NCBI RefSeq assembly: GCF_026212465.1
Contig: NC_080049.1
Location: 9,518,090 to 9,582,089, forward strand
DNA: 64,000 nucleotides
Reading direction: 5' to 3'
DNA from: Amaranthus tricolor
Lineage: Eukaryota > Streptophyta > Magnoliopsida > Caryophyllales > Amaranthaceae
Shown: positions 1-13,949 of the stretch, one piece after another
Position numbering within the stretch: the first letter of the stretch is position 1
Layout of the letters: each line of letters starts with the position of its first letter
Position numbers and translations under genes: made by a program
Notes under the pieces: generated by a model
The model's database searches: none
What the model saw: the letters and a program-made list of their open reading frames with translations, nothing else
What the model was told of the DNA's origin: nothing

Positions 1-278
1 AATAAGCAAGAAACATAGATCAAATAATACAAACTTAACTTGTCTATCGCAGTATGGTTTAGGCCACATCGACTCAAGTTGCATTTAGAAGTTGCATAAA
101 TATAGACTTCTAACATATTTTGATTATGTATCATTTAATGTGTATGAATTTTGTTTGAGGCAAAAATGATAAAGTAACGTTTTACTTCAAAAAGTGATAG
201 GACTATTGAACTCTTGGACCTAATACATACTGGTGTATATGGACCAATAAATACAAAAGCAAGGAGAGTTTATAACAA
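1..278. repeat. Downstream flank of extensin-like copy A, repeated at 22467-22740
   Basis: Non-coding sequence that matches 22467-22740 with only scattered differences. In the second copy it joins directly to the sequence that here lies beyond 9674, so these 278 bases and 9674 onward were once contiguous. The two were separated by the CACTA insertion at 279. I see no gene in it. Confidence 0.85.
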
Positions 279-295
279 CACTAGTGGAAAAAAAC

Positions 296-490
296 GTATT
301 TGCTGCGGTTTTTGTATTTACGCAGCAATAAATAGGAAAAACAAATTAAAAAAAAAACCGTTAATTGCTGCGGTTTTAGGCCTTGACCGCAGCAAATACT
401 CGTGTGCAGCTTTAATTGCTGCGGTTTGTTACTTGCCCGCAGCAAATATGTCTTCCAATTGCTGCGGTTAACATTTGCCCGCAGCAAATA
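296..490. promoter_or_regulatory. Left subterminal palindromic repeat array of CACTA-1
   Basis: Four successive units of the form TTGCTGCGG - spacer - (C)CGCAGCAA, each able to pair as a small hairpin. In En/Spm elements such subterminal motifs are the binding sites of the TnpA-like protein. That role is inferred here from position and symmetry. The same motif recurs at the right end, in CACTA-2, and in the end fragments near 21 kb and 25.8-26.0 kb. Confidence 0.8.
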
Positions 491-1346
491 ACCGTTGGAA
501 TAATTAAAATAAACCCGCCATTTCAGAAACTCGACTACGTATACACAGAACACTTTGCTTTTAAACGTTATAACCTCTCAAACCCATTGAAAAAATGCTT
601 TACCTTCATCTTCATCTGCTTTGTTCCTCTTCTTCATCTTCACAAACGTAACGTACAACAGTTTCTTCAAAGTCGTTCTTCATCTTCATCTGCAAACTAT
701 CAAAAAGCGCTGTGTGTTAACAGTTCTTCATCTTCTTGGTTCATAAACCCATGAAATTTAATACTTTGGTCTTGTTCATCTTCAAAACCCACGACATTAA
801 GGTATTTTTTCTCTTTTTAATTTGTTAAGCTTTTAAGTTTTGCAAGATATTTATGAAAAAACTCAAAAATTATGGCTGTGTGTTAACCGTTTGTATATAT
901 ACTAATTTTTTTTAACATATATATCATGTTTTGTTATATTTTTAAGTAATTTCTTCATTTTATTTATGAATGTGTATGTAGTTGTGGTTTTTAAGTTTTA
1001 AATTTACCATAATTTTTTTTATAGTTTGTAAATTAGGTTTAATTAGGTTTGTTTATGGTTAAATGAATGAGTTGTTGATATGAATGTTAAGTTGTTGATA
1101 TATCCAAGTTTATGAATGTGATTTTATTTTTATTGTTTTATATGTTGTTAATATATATGAATATTAATTATGGTTAGTACAATAAACATCATTTGGAAAG
1201 TTTAAAAAACATTGTTTTATTATTTGGGTTAATTAGGGTTAAATGAATGATTATTACTTAATTTTGTGGTTAGTTAGAGTTCGTTAAGTATATATGTTTA
1301 AAAGTTGTGTATTAATTTTGTTTTGAATTAAATCACACTAATTAGG
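491..1346. other. CACTA-1 5' leader region without a gene
   Basis: TC-rich (CTTCATCTTCATC-like) leader followed by AT-rich sequence up to the transposase. A similar TC-rich leader follows the left end of CACTA-2 (about 32720-32880). It appears in reverse orientation at 20570-20950. It probably holds the promoter and 5' UTR/intron of the element's genes, but I could not place a transcription start. Confidence 0.4.
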
Positions 1347-4300
1347 ATGATAAAAGATCGTTCTTAGATGTATGGAAGCATTGAATCGTCAGAATTTATT
1401 GATGGCGTATTAGAATTTTGTATTATTGCGGTTGAACATCAAGTTAGGACGGGGGGAGTTGGTTTTTATTGCCCATGTGTCACTTGTGACAATGTATCAA
1501 AGGTAGATAGTGTTGATATCCTTAGGGAGCACATACTTCGACGTGAGTTTAGGCCTCAATATCATGTTTGGGTTTGGCATGGTGAGGAGGGAGTTTACAA
1601 AGAGAAAAGTGTTGTTGAGGACGTCAATAATGTGGTCGATGTCAATAAGGATGTAATAGATCATGTTGATGGGTATGAGACAGATGAAGAGAATGTCGAT
1701 GAAGATGTGGATCGTATTGATGAGATGATGGAGGGAGTCGAGGATGAGTTAGGAAAACATCCTCGTGTTTTTGACTTGTTGACAGAGGCTTCTCAAAAGC
1801 CTTTGTACCCTGGATGTACAAAGTTCACCAAACTAACAGCAGTGTTGACAATTTTCAACATTAAGTCAAAGTTCAATTGGAGTGACGGTAGTTTCACAAT
1901 GTTACTAGAAGCATTAGGTGAGATGCTTCCTGAGGGAAATGAACTTCCAAAGTCGACATATTATGACAAAAAGCTTATGTGTCCTTTCGGCTTAGAGTAC
2001 CAGAAGATTTATGCATGTCCGAATGATTGTGTGTTGTATTGGAATGAAAACGAAAACTTAGAAGATTGTCCTAGGTGTGGGTTATCGCGCTACAAGCGTA
2101 GAGGGGCTCGGGATGCTAAAGGGCCCCCGACTAAGGTATTGTGGTATCTTCCAATAATACCTAGATTCAAGCGCTTGTTTTCTATAAAGAAAGATGCGTT
2201 AAATTTGAGGTGGCATGCAGATAGGGTGAAGAAAGGTCACTTGCTCACACATCCATCTGATACTCCGGAGTGGAAGAGTATTGATAGGTTGCATAAGACT
2301 TTTGGGGATGAGGTTCGTCATTTAAGGCTTTGACTGTGTACGGATGGAATGAACCCATTCGGCAATCTTAGTTCTCAACATAGTACTTGGCCGGTACTTT
2401 TAGTGATCTATAATTTGCCACCTTGGTTGTGTATGAAGCGTAAGTACATTATGCTTTCGCTTCTTATCTCGGGTCCTAAACAACCTGGCAATGACATAGA
2501 TGTATATCTTGCACCTCTCGTTGAGGATTTGAGAAAGATGTGGGATGAAGGCGTTTCAGTGTTTGATGCATATGCTAATGAGAAGTTCACCTTGCGTGCA
2601 ATGCTTTTATGCACCGTTAATGATTTTTTGGCATATGGCAACTTATCGGGGTATAAGAACAAAGGGAAGAAAGCATGCCCAATATGTATTGATGACATGG
2701 AATCCACGTGGATTCCTAAGTGCAAACACGTATTCATGCACCATCGAAAGTTCCTCCCACGAGACCACCAATATCGTAAGAAGAAGAAGTTGTTCAACGA
2801 GGAGGTTGAGGACCGTGTAGCTCGTTGACCGTTGACCGGTTATGAGGTTTATGAACAAGTTAAGGGAGTTGAGACTGTATTTGGTAAAACGGGGCAAGTG
2901 CAAGGGGGTGAAGACCGATTATGGAAAAAAGAATCAATCTTTTGGAAGCTTCTATATTGGAGAGATCTACAGGTTAGGCATTGTCTTGACGTTATGCATA
3001 TAGAGAAAAATGTATGCGATGCCATACTCGGGACTCTCATGAACATTCCGGGTAAGACAAAGGATGTTAGGGCCGTGCGAAATTGGTTTGAATGTAAGGG
3101 TCTTCGTCCTGAGTTGTGGGCACATGTTAAGGTGAGTAAGAAAAGAAATAGAGTTGATGAAGTTGGTGGCAGTAAGAAGAAGATGAGTAATGACAAAGTT
3201 TATTTGCCTCCAGCTTGCTACACATTGTCCAAAGTAGAGAAGCGGACATTTTGTGAGTGTTTGTATGGCATTAAGGTTCCGTCTGGGTACTCATCCAACG
3301 TGAAGAGATTTGTGAGCCTAAATGGTGAGCTGAAGTTGGGAAGCATGAAATCTCACGATTGCCATGTAATGATGCAAGTGTTCTTAGCAATTGCAATCCG
3401 TGGAATACTGCCAAAACATGTGAGATATGCTATTACCGAGCTATGTTCGTTCTTCAACACAATTTGTAGTAAAGTTCTTGATCGCTTAAAACTTGATGCA
3501 CTTCAACTCGACGTGATTGTAACTTTATACAAGTTTGAGATGTATTTTCCACCTTCTGTCTTTGACATAATGGCTCATCTTATTGTCCATCTTGTTCGTG
3601 AGATCGAGCTTTTGGGTCCAGTTTTTTTAAGGTGGTGTTATCCTTTTGAAAGACACATGGGTATTTTACAAAACAAGGTGAGGATTCCAGCACAATCCGA
3701 GGGGAGTATGATTCAAGGCACTGTGATCGATGAGATTAGTAACTTTATAGCCGAGTATTTGGCCATGGCAAAGCCTATTGGACTTCCCACCTCTAGACAT
3801 GAAGGAAGGCTTGAGGGAAAAGGAACAATTGGATCCAAATCGGTCACACCTCCTCGAGACAGCTTTTTGCAAGCACACTTGTATGTGTTGCATCATATTT
3901 CGGAAGTTCATCCTTTTTTGAGTGAGCATCTTGATATATTGCGTGCAAAACATCCTTATAAAGGGGATAGGGCATTGATGCAGTTGCATAACAAGACGTT
4001 TATTAATTGGTTTCATAATCGAATTATATGCGAAGAACTCAAGGGTGTATCCGAAATTGTTAAGCAGTTAGTTTTTGGTCCGCGTGATGATGTCAACAAA
4101 TATGAGGGTTACAATGTCAATGGCTTCACATTTTGGATGAGACAAGAAGTCATCTTATCTACAGAATAGTGGGGTTTCTATTTTGGTGTCATCTACATTT
4201 TACGCGAGTGCGAAGGATCAAGCGCCGGTTGATGCTAAATTGGTATACTACGGGCGGGTACATGAAATATGGCAGCTTGACTACTCTACTTTCAATATTG

Positions 4301-4650
4301 GTCTTTTCAAATGTAAGTGGGTAGATAATAATCGACGATGCATAAAAAATGACGACCCTTGTGGATTCACTCTTGTAGACTTAGCTCGTTTGCGTAATAG
4401 TGAGAAGCCATTCATACTAGCCACACAAGCCAAGCAAGTATTCTTCATTGTAGACCCGTCTGATAAAAAATGGTCTATTGTTGTACCGAGAAAAAGAAGC
4501 ATCCTTGGTATAGGTGATGTTGAGGATGAGGAAGAATATGAAGCTTTTGAAGACTCCCCTCCCTTTATCAATCCAAAATCATTAGATCAAGATGATGTAG
4601 ATGTTGGTTATATGCGTGTAGATTACACAGAAGGAATACATTTGAATTAA
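1347..4650 (+). pseudogene. Tnp2/TnpD-type CACTA transposase, broken
   Basis: Catalytic transposase of the CACTA superfamily (Transposase_21/Tnp2 type). The reading frame from an ATG at 1347 opens with the transposase-associated domain (CPCVTCDN near 1480). The Tnp2 core follows (GMNPFGNLSS at 2346, NLPPWLCMK, HCLDVMHIEKNVCDAILGT near 2980). A DUF4218-like block lies at about 3340-3660 (HDCHVMMQVFLAIAIRGILP), and a DUF4216-like C-terminus at 4183-4500 (LFKCKWVDN, GFTLVDLARL). Three in-frame stops interrupt one otherwise continuous frame: TAG at 1365-1367 (where family members have Trp, SWMY), TGA at 2331-2333 and TGA at 2826-2828. A +1 shift at about 4140-4165 moves the C-terminus to another frame. 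It is therefore recently dead rather than ancient. Native introns cannot be excluded, but the continuous frame argues against them. Confidence 0.92.
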
Positions 4651-4689
4651 GTGATTGACAAGGTATGAGTTTAAAGCTTTTTAAAGTTA

Positions 4690-4815
4690 TTTTGGCACTT
4701 GGTTTGTTTTGCATGAAACTTTGCACAGAACACTATTTGTTATATATTATTGTGTTGAGCATATTAGAATTGTAAATCATAGTCATATTCTTAATATTAC
4801 TTAGCTTATGTTCTA
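4690..4815 (+). repeat. Single diverged copy of the CACTA internal ~165-bp repeat
   Basis: The stretch around TTGGTTTGTTTTGCATGAAA through ACACTATTTGTTATATATTATTGTG and ATCATAGTCATA matches the tandem repeat units at 7880-8350 and in CACTA-2 at 35800-36130. Here it is a lone, more diverged copy between the transposase and the second gene. Confidence 0.75.
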
Positions 4816-7770
4816 ATATATTTCTATTCATACTCTTTCAGGTAGTGATATACAATGCATCTATTCAGAGACGAAATCGTCCCCAAGATTGAGACCTCGG
4901 ATAATGAACATCGTAGTTACGGCAGTGAAGAGGACCAAAATGTGAGGTACGAGCGTATAGCTGAAGACGCTCCACCAATTGACAATGATTTTGAGACTGA
5001 AGACGCCCCACCAACGGATGCTCCCACTACCACTAAGAAAAGAAAAGGGCGAGGTCCTACGAAAAACCTCAAAGTCACAGAACCCATGCATTTGGAATAC
5101 AATGCATTGGGTCAACCCTGCGGAAAATGGCGTAGGCAATATGGAATACAAGTGGGCCTATGTATCAGCAAGATTTCCATATTGCACGCATGGAACGAGG
5201 TTCCAGAGGGTCTGAAGAACTCTCTATGGAATGATACTGTGGTAAGCAACTTTACTATTTTTACTCATTTTAGTTTCATTTTAAAATTAATTTAATTGAC
5301 AGTAATAAATATAACTTTTTTTGTAGAATCTTTTCCACATCGATAGCGATGAGGACAAGAACAATGTGTTTCTTTCAGCTGTTCCTGAAAGATTCAGAGA
5401 TTTCAAATCCAAGCTAGTAACTGGCTGGATTACGAAGAGCCGTGCCCGTACGACCAAAAAGGTCAAAACGGGAAACGAAGGTAGAGAGTAAGCACCTTCG
5501 AAGATACCCTACGAAACATGGGGTCACATATCGAAGAGGGATTGGGAGGTCTTTGTTGCCAAAAGAACAACTCTCATAGAAGTTGTAAGTATTTCATATT
5601 ATATTATAGTTTTTGATTTGAATTTACTTTTTTTGCTTCAGTCATTAAACTAATACATGACATTCGATTTCTATTGATTAATTAGTAAAAGCGTGGTACA
5701 GCTTCTGATTCTGCAAGCAAATGGAAGTTTTACCATTGCTTGGGCCAGAAAACGTACGATGAGGTCCGAAAAGAGTGGGTGGATGCGGGTTTATACCCCA
5801 ATCAATGTTCATCCACGCCCTCATCTACGACTACCTCCGCATCCGTGAATATTCCTGCTGGAGATCGGGTGCGTGATTGGTATTGCGGGCTTCATTCCCG
5901 AGATGCAAGTGGTAAATTTACCATTAATGATCCGGGAACGAAGAAGGTTGCTGATCCGTGAATATTCTTGATTTGTTTTGTATTCTTTTGCTTTGATTTA
6001 CTTATACTAATTGCTATATATGTCACTTTTTATTTGAACAGATGGGCTGGAAGGAAAAAGAAGCTATGGGGGAATTCACGCTAAGAGGCAATGTTGACGC
6101 ATTGCATATGGTCTTAGGGAAAGACCACAGTGGGCGGGTAGTCGGAAAAGGAGGAGTCCGCGTGGGGCTACAGAAGGCATTCGACAAAGAGTGTGTTGCT
6201 ACTCAATCCCGAACGACGCTGCGGGATGAAGTAGCGACCTTCCAAGCAGAGATTACGAAGGACGTTCTCGCCAAACTGGCCGCCGTGTTGCAGAAGATGG
6301 GAGCACCCGTTGTTGACTTGGCAAACCTGATTGTCGAGGATCAGGAAAGTCAACATGGGGATCCTAATGCTTTTTTCGAGCCAACACCTGAGTCCATTAC
6401 CCCCGTAGCACCCCAGCCCATTACTTTCCCTGAAGAGAAAAACCCCACACCGGAGACCATAAACTCCGTTGCTCAAAATCCGGAGCCAGTGCTACAAGTA
6501 CATAGTTTTTAAATATATAGGCACTTATTAATTTAAATTGCAACGCGATTTTAATATTTTAATACTAAACGACGCAATTTTCAGGAGGCGACTCCTTGTT
6601 CTCTTTTGCTGCCTCAGTTAGGTGTTGCTAGTGATGGCGACTTAACTGAGGTTGCATATGGTATGGCCCAGCCAACTAAAGAGGGCCAAACAGTGCATTC
6701 GATGCCTGTTACAAGTGGCCACATCAGTGTGATCGTGGAAACTATTGTAAAGGGGTTTGAAGATTTCTCACTCCCGGTTCCAATGTCAGCATGGAGCCTT
6801 GAGAAACTATCAGACGCCCTAGGTAGTTTCGTCACATGGCCATATGCTTGGGTCCGATTCACTAACATGGTAAGAATCATTTGTACCTTATTTATTTTTA
6901 TTTTTTTAATTGCATGCTTACACTAATTTAATTGTATAAATTGAAATAGCAAAAGAGTCGAAAGAGTTCTTGGAGAGAGATCGGTTCCTCAGCAAAGGTG
7001 TCGACTGGGTCAAAGTCGATGCCAAGCACTCCAATTTTGACTGATGCGGAGCTAAACGATCTAACTCAAGAATGCAAATGACTGCACACTTGTGCATCTC
7101 GCCTGCGTGAGGAGGACCCAATCATTCTAAACCTGTAAAAGGACCAGTTCTGCTTTTTAGAAATCCCGTTTGTAATTATTGGTCTTAGTGACAATTGGCA
7201 ATTTTTGAGAGGAGAGATGCTGAACGTAGCTCTTATCCATGTCTACATGAGGTGATGCTCATTATCTTACAAGTTAGGCATTGTTGTTTAATTGTTTTAA
7301 TAATTGAATTACTAACAAAATTTTCTTATTCGTGAGTTTAGTGCGGCTTACGAGGAGCTAAATTCTTGCGAACCTCCAATAAAAATTGGATGGTTTTGTC
7401 CTGAGTCAATTTCGGGTACTAAATGTGTAAATAATCCAGATGACGTCAGAGCATATATTGAGACTGCTTTGACTGATTCCCTTGCATCTAAACACACGTT
7501 CATTCTGGCTCCATATACGGAAGAGTAAGTTTTATTTTTGAAATCGAACATATCTTTTGATTTTAAAGTCACCTAATCTCTAATTTATTGATTTTAAATT
7601 TGCGTTTGTAGTTTGCATTGGATACTTTTGGTCATATGTCCTTTAAAGAACACTGTGCATGTCTTCGACTTATTACAAAAACCTCAAAGCCCCCCTCGCA
7701 ACACAAAATTCAAAGCGTTGTTGAATGCGTACGTAATATTAATTATTTTACCAATTTGATTTAATTAAGT

Positions 7771-8350
<580 letters not shown>

Positions 8351-8699
8351 AACATCTATTTTCTCTTAGTGCTTTCAACAACCTTCTACTTTCGTTGAAT
8401 GCGGCTACTATGCATTGAAGTACATGGACGATATTATAAAATCCGTGAAGGAGTTTGGAGTCGAAAATATAGATGCCGTAAGTATTTGAAACGTTCTTAA
8501 ATAATTATTATTGGCAAAATCTAATGTTTATATTAATCTTTTAATTTTATATTATTTTATAGGTTTTAAACGACATTCCGAGGGAAATACGCCCTTGAGA
8601 AGTGGAGAGATGCGCGAATTACAAGACAAGATTGCCGCGTATCTTGCTAATTTTTGTCCTTAATAAATTGTAATTAGTATAGAATTTTTAGGACTTTAA

Positions 8700-9248
<549 letters not shown>

Positions 9249-9417
9249 GTACATAACATTATATTATATATATGATCGAGAGTTTATTATTACAAAGAGA
9301 TTATTGGTGATTATTTGTGATTATCATTTGATTATTATTGGATTAATCATTGTTATTACATTGTATTATTATTGGATTATTATTAGGATAAAACGAAAAA
9401 AGAAAAAAAATAGCAAG

Positions 9418-9673
9418 TATTTGCTGCGATCATAGGCAAAACCGCAGCAAATAATGCCCACTTATTTGCTGCGATTTTGCCTCTGACTGCAGCAAATACT
9501 CCTCCTTATTTTCTGCGGTTTTGTGTTGACCGCAGGAAATAATGCCCTTTTTGCTGCGGTTTTGAACCGCAGCATTTATAGTAGGACATTTGCTGCTATC
9601 ACTATTGCTTGGGGCCAAAACGCAACAAATAATGGCCATAAAACTGCAGCAAATGAGGTTTTTTCCACTAGTG
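9418..9673. promoter_or_regulatory. Right subterminal palindromic repeat array and terminal inverted repeat of CACTA-1
   Basis: Repeated TTTGCTGCGRT...CCGCAGCAAA palindromes, several mutated, end in the terminal CCACTAGTG. This mirrors the left end and probably binds the element's TnpA-like protein, by analogy with En/Spm. It is duplicated at 25793-26048. Confidence 0.8.
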
Positions 9674-10293
9674 CTAGTACCTTCCCTGATGATTGAAGGA
9701 CATATTACCATATTGAATTAATGAAAAACAAGTCATAATCATTTGACATGTTCGAAGAATTCCAATAGGTAGTAGAGTATCAATTCAGTAAGACAATTAA
9801 AGCATTAAGAACTTTTTGTTGTGGTGAATAATTGAGCCAATAATTCATTAATCATTTGAAAAATTTTGAAATTATTTCATAATGGGTTCCTCTTGAAACA
9901 CATAAGTTGAATGGTGTATCTTAAAAGAAAAATAAAATGACATGGTCAAAGCTATATGATCTTTTCGTTGTGGTGAATAATTGAGCCAATAATTCATTAA
10001 TCACGAGTTGATTTTGTAAAGTTTATTTATTTAATAATTTATCCTTAGGAACCATGTTATTTATTATACCTCTTTAGTGAACTTTCCAGTTTGGCTTAAA
10101 TTTTGATAAAGATTAATAGATTTGAAGATTTTTCGAACAAAGAGTATTATTTTTTTTCCATGTTGCATAAGAATTAAAAAAAATGTAAATAAAAATTTAA
10201 ATTTTTTAACCAATTCAGTAGTAGATATGGCACAATAGGCCACATATAATCAAACATAATCATAGCTTATAAAAACTCATGATTTAATTTCTC
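9674..10293. other. 3' flank of extensin-like copy A
   Basis: AT-rich non-coding sequence shared with 22739-23341 (copy B) and 26049-26668 (copy C). It holds a short internal repeat (GGTGAATAATTGAGCCAATAA occurs twice, near 9820 and 9970). It probably includes the 3' UTR of copy A. Confidence 0.6.
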
Positions 10294-13200
10294 TTAGTAT
10301 CCGTAGTTAGTGTAGGTAGTAGTTTTATCCTCTGATTTTGGAGCATAAGATGATGGTGCTTCATAACTTGACTGAGGTGTATAGTTTGATGAAGTTTCAT
10401 AACTTGACTTTGGTGCAATGTAGGATGGAGTTTCACTACTTAGACTGTACCTTTCTTCAGTGTAAGGTGGAGCCTTAGAAGCTGATCCAGGTGTGTAAGA
10501 TGGTGTTGTATCGCATGATGGACTCTCATAACTTGATTTTGGAGTATAGGTTGATGGTGAGACATATGATGAAGCTTCATCGCTTGACTTTGTAGAGTAG
10601 GTTGATAGGGTGTATTTTGAAGTCTCATAGTCCGATGTTGGTCTGTATGTGGATGGAGTGTACTTTGGAGAGTAGGAGCTTGGTTTTGGAAAGTAGGTTG
10701 ATGGGGTGTATCCAGGAGTGTAATTCACATAGTTTGATTTTGGAGATGGAGAATAATATGGAGTGTAAGTCTCAGAGCTTGATTTTATAGTGTATTTCGG
10801 AGCTGGAGAATATTCTGGAGTGTAAGCCACATAGCTTGATTTTGGAGTATAAGTTGATAGGGTGTATTTCGGAGATGGAGAATATGTTGGAGTGTAAGTC
10901 TCATAGCTTGATTTTGGAGTATAAGTTGATGGGGTATATTTCGGAGATGGGGAATATTTTGGAGTGTATGTCTCATAGCTTGATTTTGGCGTGTAGGTTG
11001 ATGGGGTGTTTCTTTGGTAATAAGCTGGATAATATTCGCATTTAGCACTTGACTTGTAAGCAAAAATTGGAATAGAGTACAACTCTAAGGTGTATGTTTT
11101 TTGGTACTCAGTTATTTGTTTTGAATAAGTTAGGGGAGCTCCGCTTACTCCAAGATGCATATTTGTAGCAACATTGCAAGTGTATGATGGAGAACTTTCA
11201 AGATAAACTTTGCAATCTGTTGGTTGTAAATGTTTACCAAGTTGTTCTTGAGTAAATGTAGCCAAGTAATAACCATTCTTATCAGTTTTGGGAGTCAACA
11301 TTGAAAACTTAGCTGCCTTGTATCCATACCCAGTCTTTGCCTCACATGAAATTTTGGCTATTGCACCTGATTTCAGATTCAGACAAGTTACGATAAATTT
11401 AGTGATATAAAATGGTATTGATATGTTTAATTTGAGCATAATTTTAAAACTATTTCAGTGGTTTATTAAAACATGCACTAACACCTTTTTGTGGTACGAA
11501 TATTGTTGTACGGAAAGATTAAGATTAATAAATATTATGAGTTTAATTTTCTCCCTATTCAAAGAAAATAATTTTATCCATAACAAATTAATTTTATCCC
11601 TTTCTAAATTCAAAATCTTTTGTTGAATCAAAACAAAATACTTTATTAAGCACATATAAAAGTAAATGGAGAAAGAATTTACCTTCAATTGGTTTGAAAT
11701 CATTGCAAGACTTGCAATATATGACACCTTGTACACCGTAAACTTTGTATGATTGGGTCTTATGCTTAGGGGATGGATTGTAAGATGAGGTAGGGGTGTA
11801 TGAAGAGACATCGTACTTTGGAGATGGACTATAAGTTGTAGATGGGGTGTATGATAGAGTGTCATATTTAGGAGAGTGCTTAGAAGAAGGGTTGTACATT
11901 GTGGTTGGGGTATATGATTGGGTGTTATATTTAGGTGAAGGGCTATACGATGAGGTAGGCTTATATAATGGAGTCTCGTATTTAAGAGATGGGCTATATG
12001 TTGGGGTTTGAGTGTTAGGAGTCTTGTACGTTAGAGAAGGCTTGTAAGTGGACGTTGGGGTGTATGATGTTGCATCATACTTTGGAGAAGGGCTATAAGT
12101 TGATGATGGGGTGTATGAAGGAGTCTTATACTTGGGAGAAGGTTTGTAAGTTGCTGACGGGGTGTATGATAGGGTCTCATACTTGGGTGATGGACTATAT
12201 ATCGGGGTAGAAACATATGGAGTCTCATATTCATACTTAAGAGATGGGTTGTAGGATGGAGTATTGTATTTAGGATATGGGCTGTAAGTTGAAGTAGGTG
12301 TGTAGGATGTAGTTACATACTTAGGAGATGGACTATAAGTTGAAGTGGGTGTGTAGGATGGAGTTACATACTTGGGAGATGGGCTATAATTAGTACTTGG
12401 GGTGTACATAGTTTCATGCTTAGGAGATGGACTATAAATTGGTGTAGGCGTGTATGTTGGAGTTTCATACATAGGATATGGGCTGTAAGTTGGACTTGGG
12501 GTATATGATGGGGTTTCGTATTTGGGAGATGGACTGTATGTTGGAGTTTCATATGATTTGGTTTCTGAAGATGGGTTGTAAATTGGAGTAGGGGTGTAAG
12601 ATGTAGTTTCGTACTTTGGAGATGGACTGTAAGTAGTACTTGGAGTGTATGTTTTAGTGTTGTACTTGGGAGAAGGGCTGTAAGTCACAGTAGTGGTGTC
12701 GGATGGAGTCTCATACTTAGGAGAAAGACTATAAGTTTTAGTGGGGGTGTAAGATGGGGTTTCATACTTAGGTGATGGGCTGTAAATTGGACTCGGGGTG
12801 TATGATGGTGTTTCATACTTAGGAGATGGGCTATATGTTGTACTTGGGGTATAGGATGGGGTTTCGTACTTAGGAGGTGGGCTGTAATTTGGACTTGACG
12901 TGTATGAAGGTGTCTCATACTTAGGAGATGGACTGTAGGTTGGGCTTGGGGTTTCGTACGTAGGAGATGGGCTGTAGGTTGGACTTGGGGTGTACGAAGG
13001 AGTTTCGTACTTAGGAGATGGGTTGTAAATCGGACTTGGGGTTTCGTACTTAGGAGATGGGCTGTGGGTTGGACTTGGGGTGTACAAAGGAGTTTCGTAC
13101 TTAGGAGATGGGTTGTAAATCGGACTTGGGGTTTCGTACTTAGGAGATGGGCTGTAAATCGGACTTGGGGTGTATGATGGGGTGTCATACTTTTGTGTTG

Positions 13201-13672
13201 GGTTGTAAGGTGGGCTTGATGTGTATGATGAGGTCTTAGTGTCTGGGGTTGGACTGTAGACTGGTGTTGGAGTGTATGATGGAGTTTCATATGAAGGTGG
13301 GGAACTGTAAAGAGGACTTTGGGTGTATGCTGGAGTCTCATACTCAGGAGATGGGGATGGGCTGTATGGTGGACTTAGAGTGGTGTATGCTGGAGTGTCA
13401 TACTCAGGAGATGGAGATGGGCTATATGGTGGACTTAGAGTAGTATAGGACGGAGTTTCATACGCGGGAGAGGGAGATGGACTATAAGGTGGGGTTGAAG
13501 TGTATGATGAAGTTTCAGATTCAGGCGAGGGACTATAAACTGGAGTTGATGTGTACGAGAGAGGCTCAATGGTAGAAGGTGGAGTGTAAGAACGAGACAC
13601 GCTAGCAGATGCAAAAACTAAAGATGACAAAACAAGGAAAGTGGAGAGGGAGAGGATGCGTGGGAGACCCAT
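10294..13672 (-). CDS. Extensin-like / proline-rich cell-wall protein with Ole e 1 domain, copy A
   Basis: Predicted secreted cell-wall structural protein of 1020 residues in two exons: 13672-11683 and 11366-10294, with a 316-bp GT-AG intron. Residues 1-24 form a signal peptide ([20 protein letters not shown]). About 620 residues of degenerate [14 protein letters not shown] repeats follow. A Pollen Ole e 1/extensin-family domain is split by the intron ([16 protein letters not shown] joins [10 protein letters not shown]) and has six spaced cysteines ending at [10 protein letters not shown]. The C-terminal tail has repeated [11 protein letters not shown] and ends YTNYGY. The Pro-poor, Tyr/Thr-rich repeats differ from classical SPPPP extensins, so hybrid proline-rich protein is an equally fair label. 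The start is fixed by the signal peptide and a TATA box 55 bp upstream. The 5' part also contains a ~100-bp tandem duplication (about 13000-13180). Confidence 0.9.
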
Positions 13673-13726
13673 GTTTGTAGATGGGAACCAAGATGAGGAT
13701 GGTGTAAGACTAAAAATGTAATGGGC

Positions 13727-13734
13727 TTATATAA
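13727..13734 (-). promoter_or_regulatory. TATA box of extensin-like copy A
   Basis: TTATATAA on the minus strand, about 55 bp upstream of the ATG, leaves a short 5' UTR if transcription starts ~30 bp downstream. The same box is present for copy C at 30102-30109. Confidence 0.65.
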
Positions 13735-13748
13735 TGTTGATTGCCGCT

Positions 13749-13949
13749 TAAATAATCATTTCTTAATTGGCTTAGTTGTAAGAAATATTATTGTTGGAAT
13801 TTGATTTAGTTTGCAGACTGCCGGCGAAGACCATTATTGTTGGAATTGAATTTAGTTAGTGGGCAGCATATATCCACGACGTGTATATGTGAATGATACC
13901 TGCTGATGCTAAGCTTCGATTCTCACTTCGGTCGAGACTGCCTGACGGC
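13749..13949. other. Upstream promoter region of copy A, diverged from that of copy C
   Basis: Homologous to 30124-30262 but with many substitutions and a ~31-bp indel. In contrast, the adjacent gene bodies are nearly identical. Homology resumes beyond the hAT insertion (14575-14710 matches about 30424-30570), so the promoter flanks are an older duplication. Confidence 0.75.

Noticed and set aside
296..490. Regularly spaced short repeats resembling a CRISPR array
   Set aside because: They are subterminal palindromes of a eukaryotic CACTA transposon; spacers are not unique-protospacer-like and there are no cas genes.
10294..11439. A separate 381-residue protein starting [15 protein letters not shown]
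   Set aside because: The first ~25 codons are intron; an AG acceptor joins the rest in phase to the upstream exon, completing the Ole e 1 domain.
12031..13443. His/Gln/Leu-rich and Cys/Met-rich open frames overlapping the extensin-like exons on both strands (also in copies B and C)
   Set aside because: They are out-of-frame or antisense shadows of the Pro/Ser/Tyr/Thr repeat coding region; the signal peptide, splice sites and Ole e 1 domain support only one frame.
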